Positions 19,959 to 27,921 of a DNA stretch of 64,000 nt are shown piece after piece. The translations under genes were made by a program, and so were the position numbers. The notes beneath the pieces were generated by a model. It ran no database searches and was not told where the DNA came from. It saw only the letters and a list, made by a program, of their open reading frames with translations. The stretch's first letter is position 1; each line of letters begins with the position of its first letter. This DNA is from Ralstonia sp. 25mfcol4.1 (GTDB lineage Bacteria > Pseudomonadota > Gammaproteobacteria > Burkholderiales > Burkholderiaceae), in assembly GCF_900104095.1 (NCBI RefSeq), contig NZ_FNJO01000005.1, forward strand, positions 186,001-250,000, given 5' to 3'.

Positions 19959-22703
19959 ATGGAAGCGGACCAGCAGACATCGAAGCGCGATCTCCACCAG
20001 TTCCTGGCGGCTTCCGAAGGCCGGATCGACCGCTGGCGAACGCTTCACCGGCTGGCGAAGTCGCTGGCTGCGGCGCCGGAACGGGCGGACGATTGGATGG
20101 GGGCCGGAAGGGACGTCCTTGATGACCTGCGGCCGCTGGAGCAACTGAATGGCTATCCGGGCACCCAGATCTTCTCGCAGGTGGAGGCCCGGTTTGCCGA
20201 GCGGGACTGGAACACGCTGGCACGGCTGGTGGGGCGTATCAGCACCGCGCTGCTGTCCAACAGCTATCGTGACGGCAGCGACGCGTGGCTGGTCGAGGAC
20301 GAGGGCGAAACCCGCCTGCCCGAGTTTCTGCCGCCGTCCATCGGCAGGGGGCAGAGCCGCAAGCCGTATTTCGAAGTGCTGATCGTCGCGGCCGGCGAGC
20401 GGTCCACGTGGGACGACCTGCGCGCTTCGTTCCGCCGGCTGCGGCGCGACGAGGACCAGTTCGTCAGCGAGACCGTCGTCGTCGGCAGCTTCGAGGACGC
20501 ATTGCTGGCCGCCATCTTCAACTACAACCTGCAGGCCGTGGTGATCGTTGATGGCTTCGCGTTTGCATCACAGTTCACCTCGCCGGCGCTGCGGGAGATC
20601 ATCACGCGCAATACCCCGGTGGGTACCGACGCGGGGGTGGGTGACACCGGAACGGCGCTGGCGCGCGTGCTGCGCCGCCTGCGGCCGGAGCTGGATGTCT
20701 TCCTGTCGACCGACCGCGATGTCGGCCATCTGGCGGGGTCGGAAGAGGCCGCGCCGATCCGGCGCATCTTCTATGGCGCCGAGGAGCCGATGGAGATCCA
20801 CCTGGCGATCCAGGAGGGTGTGAAAGACCGCTATGAAACCCCGTATTTCGACAACCTGAAGCACTATGCGCAGCGGCCGGTCGGCACGTTCCATGCGCTG
20901 CCCGTAGCGCGCGGCAAGTCGATCTTCAAGTCGAACTGGATCCGCGACATGGGAGAGTTCTACGGCGCCAACCTCTTCCTGGCCGAATCGTCGGCCACGA
21001 CCGGCGGCTTGGACAGCCTGCTGGAGCCCACCGGCAACATCAAGCGCGCGCAGGAAAAGGCCGCGCGCGCCTTCGGCGGCGACCGCAGCTTCTTCGTGAC
21101 CAATGGCACGTCCACCGCCAACAAGATCGTCCACCAGGCATTGCTGTCGCCCGGCGACATCGTGCTGATCGACCGCGACTGCCACAAGTCGCACCACTAC
21201 GGCATCGTGCTGGCCGGCGCGCAGCCGCTCTACATCGACGCCTATCCGCTGACCCAGTATTCGATGTACGGCAGCCTGGCCATTCGCCCCATCAAGCAGG
21301 CGCTGCTGGCGCTGAAGGCCGAAGGCAAGCTGGATCGCGCCAGGATGCTGGTGCTGACCAACTGCACATTCGATGGCCACATCGCCAACGTGCGGCGCAC
21401 CATGCTGGAGTGCCTGGCGATCAAGCCAGACCTGATCTTCCTGTGGGACGAGGCGTGGTTCGGTTACGCGCGATTCTCGCCGCTGCTGCGCATGCGCACC
21501 GCCATGGGCGCTGCGTACAAGGTGCGCAAGATGATGCGGGATCCGGCCTACCGCGAGCAGTACGAGGCGTTCAAGGCGTCGGTGAAGGACATTCCCGATA
21601 CGGACGCTCGCCTGCTGGACATGCCACTGTTGCCCGACCCCGACGTGACGCGCGTGCGCGTGTACGAAACGGATTCCGTCCACAAGTCGATGTCGGCCTT
21701 GCGGCAGGGGTCGATCATCGTTGTGGCCGACCAGGACTTCCACAAGGTGGAGGCGCCGTTCAAGGAGGCGTTCTTCACCCATACTTCGACGTCACCGAAC
21801 CTGCAGATCATTGCGTCGATCGACCTGGCGCGACGCCAGATGGAGCTGGAAGGCTATGAGCTGGTACAGCGTGCGCTACAGCTGGCCATCGAACTGCGCC
21901 AGGAAATCAACGATCACCCGCTGATCTCGAAGTACTTCCGCGCGGCGACGCCGGCCGAGATGATTCCCGAGGTGTACCGGGTGTCGGGGTACGCCGACTA
22001 CGCGATGCCGGGCAGGACGCTGGCAGACACCGCACAGGCCATGCGCGAGGATGAATTCTTCCTCGATCCCACACGCATCACGCTGCTGTGCGGCAACGCC
22101 GGCTACGATGGCACGCAGTTCAAGGGGCTGCTGGCCGAAAAGTACGACATCCAGATCAACAAGACGTCACGCAACAGCGTGCTGGTGCAGATCAACATCA
22201 ACAACACCCGAAGCGACCTGGCGCACCTGATCAAGGCCCTGGCCGATCTGTCGCGCGATATCGACCGGCGGCTCGAAGAGGGCGGCGAGAACGAGCGTGC
22301 AACATTTGCGGCGCGCGTCAAGGCGCTGGTGGAAGACGTGCCCGACCTGCCGAACTTCAGCCGCTTCCACAACGCGCTGCGGCTTGACAGCAAGAGCGCC
22401 ACGCCCGAAGGGGACATGCGCACCGCGTATTACCTGGCCTATCGGCCGGAATGCTGCGAATACATTAAGCTCAATGACCCGCTCATCGACCAGCGGCTGG
22501 CCGACGGGCCCGAGCTGGTGTCGGCGAAGTTCGTGATTCCCTATCCGCCCGGCTTTCCGATCATGGTGCCCGGCCAGGTCATCACGCCGGAGACCATCGC
22601 GTTCATGCGCAAGCTCGATGTCAAGGAGATACACGGGTTCAACGCGGCACGCGGGCTGGAACTGATCCGGCCCGAGGCGCTGGAGGCATTGCGCAAGTCA
22701 TGA
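19959..22703 (+). CDS. large Orn/Lys/Arg-decarboxylase-family PLP enzyme
   Basis: A 914-residue PLP-dependent enzyme of the ornithine/lysine/arginine decarboxylase superfamily. A long N-terminal part (about residues 1-290) includes a response-regulator-like wing domain. The catalytic part has 'FFVTNGTSTANKIVHQA', 'DRDCHKSHHYG', 'WDEAWFGYARFSPLL' and the Schiff-base lysine in 'TDSVHKSMSALRQGS' at about residue 576. The C-terminal 'VIPYPPGFPIMVPGQVIT' block is typical. It is longer than the 710-755-residue classical enzymes. GAGG precedes the start. Its location back to back with the aspartate decarboxylase/antiporter operon suggests a shared role in acid resistance. The amino-acid substrate cannot be read from sequence. 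Confidence 0.88.
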   Translation: MEADQQTSKRDLHQFLAASEGRIDRWRTLHRLAKSLAAAPERADDWMGAGRDVLDDLRPLEQLNGYPGTQIFSQVEARFAERDWNTLARLVGRISTALLSNSYRDGSDAWLVEDEGETRLPEFLPPSIGRGQSRKPYFEVLIVAAGERSTWDDLRASFRRLRRDEDQFVSETVVVGSFEDALLAAIFNYNLQAVVIVDGFAFASQFTSPALREIITRNTPVGTDAGVGDTGTALARVLRRLRPELDVFLSTDRDVGHLAGSEEAAPIRRIFYGAEEPMEIHLAIQEGVKDRYETPYFDNLKHYAQRPVGTFHALPVARGKSIFKSNWIRDMGEFYGANLFLAESSATTGGLDSLLEPTGNIKRAQEKAARAFGGDRSFFVTNGTSTANKIVHQALLSPGDIVLIDRDCHKSHHYGIVLAGAQPLYIDAYPLTQYSMYGSLAIRPIKQALLALKAEGKLDRARMLVLTNCTFDGHIANVRRTMLECLAIKPDLIFLWDEAWFGYARFSPLLRMRTAMGAAYKVRKMMRDPAYREQYEAFKASVKDIPDTDARLLDMPLLPDPDVTRVRVYETDSVHKSMSALRQGSIIVVADQDFHKVEAPFKEAFFTHTSTSPNLQIIASIDLARRQMELEGYELVQRALQLAIELRQEINDHPLISKYFRAATPAEMIPEVYRVSGYADYAMPGRTLADTAQAMREDEFFLDPTRITLLCGNAGYDGTQFKGLLAEKYDIQINKTSRNSVLVQININNTRSDLAHLIKALADLSRDIDRRLEEGGENERATFAARVKALVEDVPDLPNFSRFHNALRLDSKSATPEGDMRTAYYLAYRPECCEYIKLNDPLIDQRLADGPELVSAKFVIPYPPGFPIMVPGQVITPETIAFMRKLDVKEIHGFNAARGLELIRPEALEALRKS

Positions 22704-22745
22704 CCTGCTGCGCAACGATTTTTCATGTCCGATGAGGCGACTGTG

Positions 22746-23048
22746 ATGGCCACTGTGATACGTAACGGAAACTGGCAGGGGAAAGGACGGGGCAGGGGCC
22801 ATGCGAAGGCCTGCGTGCTGGCATGGCTGGCGCTGGTAGCCGCGCTGCCTGCCACGCCAGCGTGGGCCACCGAGCAGGCCCAGCAACGGCGCCAGGCACG
22901 CGACGTGCGGCAGGATACGCGTCAGGGTGCGCGCGAGACCAAGCAGGATTGTCGCGCGGCCGACCAGAAGAGCAATTCGGCATGCCGGCAGGACAAGCGG
23001 CAGACCAAGCAGGGCGGCCGGGAGGCGGCGCGGGATATCAAGTACTAG
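22746..23048 (+). CDS. small secreted, highly charged protein
   Basis: About 100 residues. A long basic N-region is followed by a hydrophobic segment ('CVLAWLALVAALP') and a likely signal-peptidase site after 'PAWA'. The mature part of roughly 60 residues is extremely rich in Arg, Gln, Lys and Asp, with a repeating 'RQDTRQGARETKQ'-like pattern and two cysteines. Start ATG at 22746 has GAGG eight bases upstream; the frame also has an ATG at 22725. I do not recognise the family, although similar small periplasmic Arg/Gln-rich proteins occur in Burkholderiales. It follows the large decarboxylase by about 40 bases and may be cotranscribed with it. Confidence 0.65.
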   Translation: MATVIRNGNWQGKGRGRGHAKACVLAWLALVAALPATPAWATEQAQQRRQARDVRQDTRQGARETKQDCRAADQKSNSACRQDKRQTKQGGREAARDIKY

Positions 23049-23062
23049 GCGACCCGCGGATT

Positions 23063-23084
23063 GCTGGCGGGCGGCCCCGCCAGC
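23063..23084. terminator. hairpin between convergent genes
   Basis: A perfect 9-bp stem, GCTGGCGGG/CCCGCCAGC, with a 4-base loop lies between the stops of two convergent genes. It has no T-run on either side, so it may act as a rho-assisted or bidirectional stop. Confidence 0.4.
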
Positions 23085-23097
23085 TCCCGGGCCCCCT

Positions 23098-24006
23098 TCA
23101 GGCTCGCTTCAGCACATCGATCCGGTTCCGGTAGGCGCGCTGCAGGCAGGCCTTGTCACTGCACCGGTTGCGCTCGTCGCGCAACCAGGTTCGCTGGTCA
23201 TCCCGAATGCGCGTCTTGTTGGCCGTGGACGCGAGCTTGCGGCCATACAAGTCGGCCAGCTCCTTGTCGGCCCGCGCCAGATCGGTATCGCCGCACACCA
23301 GTTGCGAAGCGATCGAAGTGAGCCGGCTGCAATCGAAACTGCGCGTCAGGGCGGCGTGGGTGTCATTCCGTTTTTCGATGGGCCCCGGCTTGCAGAGCCC
23401 TTGCAGCGACCGGCATACGACGTTGCGGCCCACCCAGGCCATCTCGTGCGCGCCGTGGTCCGCCACGAAGCGGTTGATGGCGGCATGGGTCACGCCTCGC
23501 TGCATGGCGTTTGCCGCGACGATCTCGTTACACAGGGAATCCGACAGCAGGGCGGCCCCCTGGCGCTTGTAGCAACTGTGGAAGCCCAGCAGTCCGGATC
23601 CCAGGATGCTGCGGCGCTCCCCCGACGCAAAAACGATCGACGCACAGGCCGACGCACACCGGGCACCGTCAGGCACCGCGGTGTAGACGCGCACCTTGTC
23701 CATCGCGTCCACCAGCCGGAAGGCGGCCTCGACGTTGCCGCCGGGGCTGTCCAGGATCAGCGTGACGAGGCCTTCGTCGTCGCGGTCTGCGATCCGGGCC
23801 ACGGCCCCGAACTTGTCGGCGTCACCGTCCTCGATGCGACCTTGACCAACGATCATTCGCCGGTTCAGTTCGGGCTGGTGGTAGATGCGAAATTCCATGG
23901 CGGTGGCGGCGGCGGAAAAAAGGCCGCCCAGCACCAGTAATGCCCGCAAGGCGAGCAGGAATGGCACAGGCCCGGCTGGTCCGGCATGACTATCGGCAGA
24001 TGGCAT
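23098..24006 (-). CDS. secreted ClpP-like protease with C-terminal LprI (DUF1311) domain
   Basis: About 302 residues. An N-terminal hydrophobic stretch ('FLLALRALLVLGGLFSAAATA') looks like a signal peptide. The central part resembles the ClpP/crotonase-fold periplasmic serine peptidase family: 'ILDSPGGNVEAAFRLVDAM' gives the Gly-Gly oxyanion loop, 'CASACASIVFASG' holds the candidate catalytic Ser, and 'LLGFHSCY' the candidate His. The last 75 residues ('RLTSIASQLVCGDTDLARAD' and the paired Cys in 'RCSDKACLQ') match the LprI/DUF1311 lysozyme-inhibitor-like fold. Start at 24006 follows GCGAGG. The protein probably acts in the periplasm. The fusion suggests envelope quality control or defence against lysozyme; that is inference. 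Confidence 0.78.
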   Translation of the reverse strand: MPSADSHAGPAGPVPFLLALRALLVLGGLFSAAATAMEFRIYHQPELNRRMIVGQGRIEDGDADKFGAVARIADRDDEGLVTLILDSPGGNVEAAFRLVDAMDKVRVYTAVPDGARCASACASIVFASGERRSILGSGLLGFHSCYKRQGAALLSDSLCNEIVAANAMQRGVTHAAINRFVADHGAHEMAWVGRNVVCRSLQGLCKPGPIEKRNDTHAALTRSFDCSRLTSIASQLVCGDTDLARADKELADLYGRKLASTANKTRIRDDQRTWLRDERNRCSDKACLQRAYRNRIDVLKRA

Positions 24007-24087
24007 CGCCGCCTCGCTTTTCTCGCAAATATGCAAAAATGTCACGGATCAACCGATATAGTGTTGCCCGGTGCACACATCAGAGAA

Positions 24088-24900
24088 GTGGGGTTCTTCA
24101 AATTCTTTCGCAAGGCCAGACGCGGGCCGGCTGAAGCCAGGCCGGCGCCGACGGTCACGCCGCCTGCGCTGTATGTTCAGGATACAACCAGTTCCTACGA
24201 GCGCGTCTTCAATCGCGTGATGGAGAACGTGGTCGGCATCTCCCGTGCCGACGCCGCCGAGATTCTCGCCATCGTCAAGCGCAGCGGGTCAGACGGCCTG
24301 AACATGGCCGGCTATTTCGAGCAGGTGTATTCGGGTTATTTCAAGGGCCGGGACTGGACCTGGACCGAGTACGACGACTGGGCGGCCATTTTTGGCGAGA
24401 TGGGCGCGTTCCCGTCGCACTGGACCGACATCGATCAGCCGCAGAAGGCGAAGACCCGCACCGAGGAACTGCTTGGCCAGCGTCTGCCGGATATCCGGGC
24501 GTTCCTGGATGCCCAGGGCGTCGCGTACTCGCCGCGCACCGGCAAGGTGCAACTGGTTGCGCTAGCCGAGCACACGGCTGGTCTCGAAGACTCCGCGCTG
24601 TGGCAGGCGGTGCTGGCAAGGCGCCGCCACGATGCGGAACTGGCGGTCGAGCGCCGGCCCCGGCTGCTCTATGACCTGCTGATGCGAACGATTGCCTACC
24701 GGGCCAAAAGCGAGCGCGATGTGGAACGCGCCAAGGCTGCCGGCGTCAAACGGTTCGACCTGATGCTCGCGATCGAGGCGGACCGGCCGTTCGTGGAGGT
24801 GGCGCGCAAGAAGAGCCCCTCGGCGGTGCCGCCTTTCTATCCCAACGACTTCACGTTGTTGCGGCCGATCATCGAGAACGGCGAATCCGGCGCCCGGTAG
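24088..24900 (+). CDS. conserved protein of unknown function
   Basis: About 270 residues, starting with GTG at 24088 ('VGFFKFFRKARRG'). The upstream frame runs through the promoter of the divergent gene, so it is unlikely to be coding. The N-terminus is basic and amphipathic, followed by a Pro/Ala-rich stretch to about residue 35. The rest looks soluble and mainly helical ('RVFNRVMENVVGISRADAAE', 'KRFDLMLAIEADRPFVEVAR'). Trp/Tyr-rich 'FKGRDWTWTEYDDWAAIFGE' is distinctive. I do not recognise the family. A TATAGT element at about 24056 could be its -10. It is divergent from the secreted protease-like gene. Confidence 0.68.
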   Translation: MGFFKFFRKARRGPAEARPAPTVTPPALYVQDTTSSYERVFNRVMENVVGISRADAAEILAIVKRSGSDGLNMAGYFEQVYSGYFKGRDWTWTEYDDWAAIFGEMGAFPSHWTDIDQPQKAKTRTEELLGQRLPDIRAFLDAQGVAYSPRTGKVQLVALAEHTAGLEDSALWQAVLARRRHDAELAVERRPRLLYDLLMRTIAYRAKSERDVERAKAAGVKRFDLMLAIEADRPFVEVARKKSPSAVPPFYPNDFTLLRPIIENGESGAR

Positions 24901-25055
24901 CCGCAGCATAACGATGCCATCGGCGGGCGGCCGGGTTGCCGTGCCGCGCGGGCCGGATCATGCCTGTCGGGACGACGTTCGCGATGCGATACCGGCATGG
25001 CAGTTACAATTCGTGAACGCCCCTTTGCCGCTTGACCTCCCGGACGCCCCTGCCC

Positions 25056-26783
25056 ATGGATCACAACCTGACCCTCATCACCACGCTCGCCGCAGGCTTT
25101 GGTATCGCGCTTGTGCTCGGATTCCTCGCGGAGCGCATGAAGATACCGGCGCTGGTCGGCTATCTCGTGTCGGGCATCATCATTGGCCCCGGCACGCCCG
25201 GCTTTGTCGCGGATGTCCACCTGGCCGCCCAGCTTTCCGAGATCGGCGTGATGCTGCTGATGTTCGGCGTGGGCCTGCATTTCTCGTTGAGCGACCTGCT
25301 GGCCGTCAAACGCATCGCCATACCCGGCGCCGTGGTACAGATGGCCATTGCCACGCTGCTGGGCATGGCCATTGGGTGGGGCTGGGGCTGGCACTGGGGC
25401 ACCGGGCTGATCTTCGGGCTGTCGCTGTCGTGCGCCAGTACGGTGGTGCTGCTCAAGGCGCTGGAAAGCCGGGGGGTGCTGGAAACCATGAATGGCCGCA
25501 TCGCGGTCGGCTGGCTGGTGGTGGAGGATCTGGCCACGGTGCTGGTGCTGGTGCTGCTGCCGCCGCTGGCCGGGCTACTGGGCGGGACGGTGAACGCCGA
25601 CGCGCAGGCTTCGCAGTCGATCGGCATGACGGTGTTCCAGACGCTGCTGCAGGTGGTGGCCTTTATCGCGCTGATGCTGATCGCGGGGCGTCGGGTGTTG
25701 CCATGGTTGCTGTGGCAGGTGGCCAAGACCGGCTCGCGCGAGCTGTTCACGCTGGCGGTGGTGGCGGTAGCAATTGGCATCGCGTTCGGCGCGGCCGAGA
25801 TTTTCAGCGTGTCGTTCGCGCTCGGCGCCTTCTTTGCCGGCATGGTGATGCGCGAATCGCAGTTCAGTCACCGCGCGGCTGAAGAATCGCTGCCGCTGCG
25901 CGATGCGTTCTCGGTGCTGTTCTTCGTTTCGGTCGGCATGCTGTTCAAGCCGGAGATCCTGGTGGAACAGCCGCTGCACGTGCTGGCCGTGGTGGCCGTT
26001 ATCGTGGTGGGCAAGTCGCTGGCTGCATTCGCGCTGGTGCTGGCGTTCCGCTACCCGCTCAATACGGCGCTGACGGTGTCGGCCAGTCTGGCCCAGATTG
26101 GCGAATTCTCGTTCATCCTCGCGGGGCTTGGTGTGACGCTCGGCCTGCTGCCGGAAGAGGGCATGAGCCTGATCCTGGCGGGCGCCCTGATCTCCATCGC
26201 CCTGAATCCGCTGCTGTTTGCGGCGCTGGAGCCCGTGCGGCGCTGGATTCTGGCGCGTTCGGCCATTGCCCGCAACCTGGAACAGCGTGGCGACCCGTAT
26301 GCCGAACTGCCGGTGACGACCGAGCGCAAGTATCTGCAGGGCCAGGTGGTGCTGGTCGGCTACGGGCGAGTGGGCCGCCGGATCGCCAAGGCGATGCAGG
26401 AGCGAGGCATCCCGTTCGTGATTGCCGACGAAAACCGCGAGCTGGTGGAGAGCCTGCGCAAGGCCGGCTTTGCGGCGGTGTCGGGCAATGCGGCCGACCC
26501 GGCCGTGCTGATCCAGGCGCATATCGCCCATGCAGCCATGCTGGTGGTGGCCGTGCCGGAACCGCTGTACGTACGGCAAATGGTGGAGACCGCCCGCACG
26601 CTCAATCCGCATGTCGAGGTGGTTCTGCGCACCCACAGCGAGGACGAGTCGAAGCTGCTGCGCAAGGAAGGGCTGGGCACCGTGTTCTATGGCGAGGAGG
26701 AACTGGCCAAGGGCATGTCCGGCCATGTGCTCGGGCGTTTCGTGCCCGAGAACGTGAATGGCGCCAGCGCGGTGGCCCTGTAG
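25056..26783 (+). CDS. CPA2-family monovalent cation:proton antiporter (YbaL/KefB-like)
   Basis: A 575-residue inner-membrane protein. About 12 membrane segments (residues 5-395) carry the Na+/H+-exchanger fold, with 'LVGYLVSGIIIGPGTPG' in the second repeat helix and 'FALGAFFAGMVMRESQFSH' later. A C-terminal TrkA-N (RCK_N) Rossmann domain begins with 'VVLVGYGRVGRRIAKAMQER' near residue 430, binding NAD(H) or a nucleotide. The layout matches YbaL/KefB/KefC, which move K+ or Na+ against protons. Start ATG at 25056 is the family N-terminus ('MDHNLTLITTL'). No ancillary KefF/KefG gene is adjacent. Together with the aspartate cycle nearby it may serve pH homeostasis, an inference from context. Confidence 0.92.
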   Translation: MDHNLTLITTLAAGFGIALVLGFLAERMKIPALVGYLVSGIIIGPGTPGFVADVHLAAQLSEIGVMLLMFGVGLHFSLSDLLAVKRIAIPGAVVQMAIATLLGMAIGWGWGWHWGTGLIFGLSLSCASTVVLLKALESRGVLETMNGRIAVGWLVVEDLATVLVLVLLPPLAGLLGGTVNADAQASQSIGMTVFQTLLQVVAFIALMLIAGRRVLPWLLWQVAKTGSRELFTLAVVAVAIGIAFGAAEIFSVSFALGAFFAGMVMRESQFSHRAAEESLPLRDAFSVLFFVSVGMLFKPEILVEQPLHVLAVVAVIVVGKSLAAFALVLAFRYPLNTALTVSASLAQIGEFSFILAGLGVTLGLLPEEGMSLILAGALISIALNPLLFAALEPVRRWILARSAIARNLEQRGDPYAELPVTTERKYLQGQVVLVGYGRVGRRIAKAMQERGIPFVIADENRELVESLRKAGFAAVSGNAADPAVLIQAHIAHAAMLVVAVPEPLYVRQMVETARTLNPHVEVVLRTHSEDESKLLRKEGLGTVFYGEEELAKGMSGHVLGRFVPENVNGASAVAL

Positions 26784-26806
26784 CAAGCGGGCGGGCGACT
26801 GGACGC

Positions 26807-27826
26807 TCAAAGGTAGCGTTCGGCCTCGTCGAGCAGGGCGCGTGGCGACACCATGTCGCCACGCGCGAAGTTGACCAGCGTGAACGCGCGCACCAGCGGC
26901 GGATCGCCCGGCACGTGGGCGGTCAGCAGGTCGAGGTCACTGGCCGGCGTCGTGCTGTCCGGCGCCAGCAGCACATTCGTCGCGCTCAGGCGCAGCGGAC
27001 GATGTGCGATGGAAAATCGGGCTGGCGCGTCGGCAAGCGTTTCATGCAGGCATTCGAGCTGCCGCTCCAGCGTGCCGGGGGTCGCGCTCAGCTCGGAGAG
27101 TGCCTGTTCGTTGGTTGCGATCTGTTCGCGCAGCGACGCGGCCTCGGCGGCGCTGACCGGCGCATCGCCGCCCACCACCGACCGCATGCCTGTGCCCTGG
27201 CGCTCGAACAGGTGCAGGCGCGCCAGCAGCAAGGTCTGCTCGCGATCGAGTTCGTCGCGGCGCGTCTTGCCCGAGGTGAACCGGGCCAGGGACTCCAGCG
27301 CCAACTGGTCGAACATCCGGCGCACGATCTCGTCGCGCAAGGCCGCGTCCGAATCGGCGATGATCGTGATCCGGTGCTCGCTGAAGCTGATGTTTGTCTG
27401 CGGCACGTCGGATCGCATCACTTCGCCTTCCAGCGCTACCCCTAGCGTGCGTCGCTCGGTCATGGTCATGCCAAGCACGGCGGTGGCCGTCTGCGTAGCC
27501 GGGGATGTGCCGAAAAATTCCCGTAGTTCGGGCGAGCGGCTGAACGTCAGCGCCACATCGTGCGGTGTGCCGAAGAAGGCGTGGATATAGGGGTCGATGC
27601 CCCATGCATGGTCGCTGGCTTCGCGCGGTGCAGGAACGTCGTGGACCAGCGTGCGCACGTGCGTCAGCGCCTGGGCCAGGGCAGGCCGCAACTGCCGCTC
27701 ATAGTGCGATACCAGCCGCAGGCGGGGATTGAGCCGGGTGACGCGCTCCGCGAGTTCGGCAATCGCGTGCTTGTCGTGTTCGTCCGCGTGCGTGGTTCGC
27801 TCGCGCATCCATCCGATCAGACCCAT
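26807..27826 (-). CDS. conserved protein of unknown function
   Basis: About 339 residues, starting at 'MGLIGWMRERT', where GGGAG lies just upstream; the longer frame to 27871 lacks such support. The protein is soluble, with no signal peptide or membrane segment. Residues about 200-275 form a probable coiled coil ('RDELDREQTLLLARLHLFER', 'AASLREQIATNEQALSELS'). The C-terminal 60 residues have a mixed beta/alpha pattern. I do not recognise a domain. It is convergent with the CPA2 antiporter (23 bases between stops) and about 60 bases upstream of its start begins the end of the mocR gene. Confidence 0.75.
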   Translation of the reverse strand: MGLIGWMRERTTHADEHDKHAIAELAERVTRLNPRLRLVSHYERQLRPALAQALTHVRTLVHDVPAPREASDHAWGIDPYIHAFFGTPHDVALTFSRSPELREFFGTSPATQTATAVLGMTMTERRTLGVALEGEVMRSDVPQTNISFSEHRITIIADSDAALRDEIVRRMFDQLALESLARFTSGKTRRDELDREQTLLLARLHLFERQGTGMRSVVGGDAPVSAAEAASLREQIATNEQALSELSATPGTLERQLECLHETLADAPARFSIAHRPLRLSATNVLLAPDSTTPASDLDLLTAHVPGDPPLVRAFTLVNFARGDMVSPRALLDEAERYL

Positions 27827-27921
27827 TGTTCCGCTCCCGGCCAGTGTCCGCGTCCAGAGGGCGGAGGGCATCCGCCACGGTAGCTGCTACTGGATTGTAG
27901 GCAATGGCCCTGGCTGGCGCC

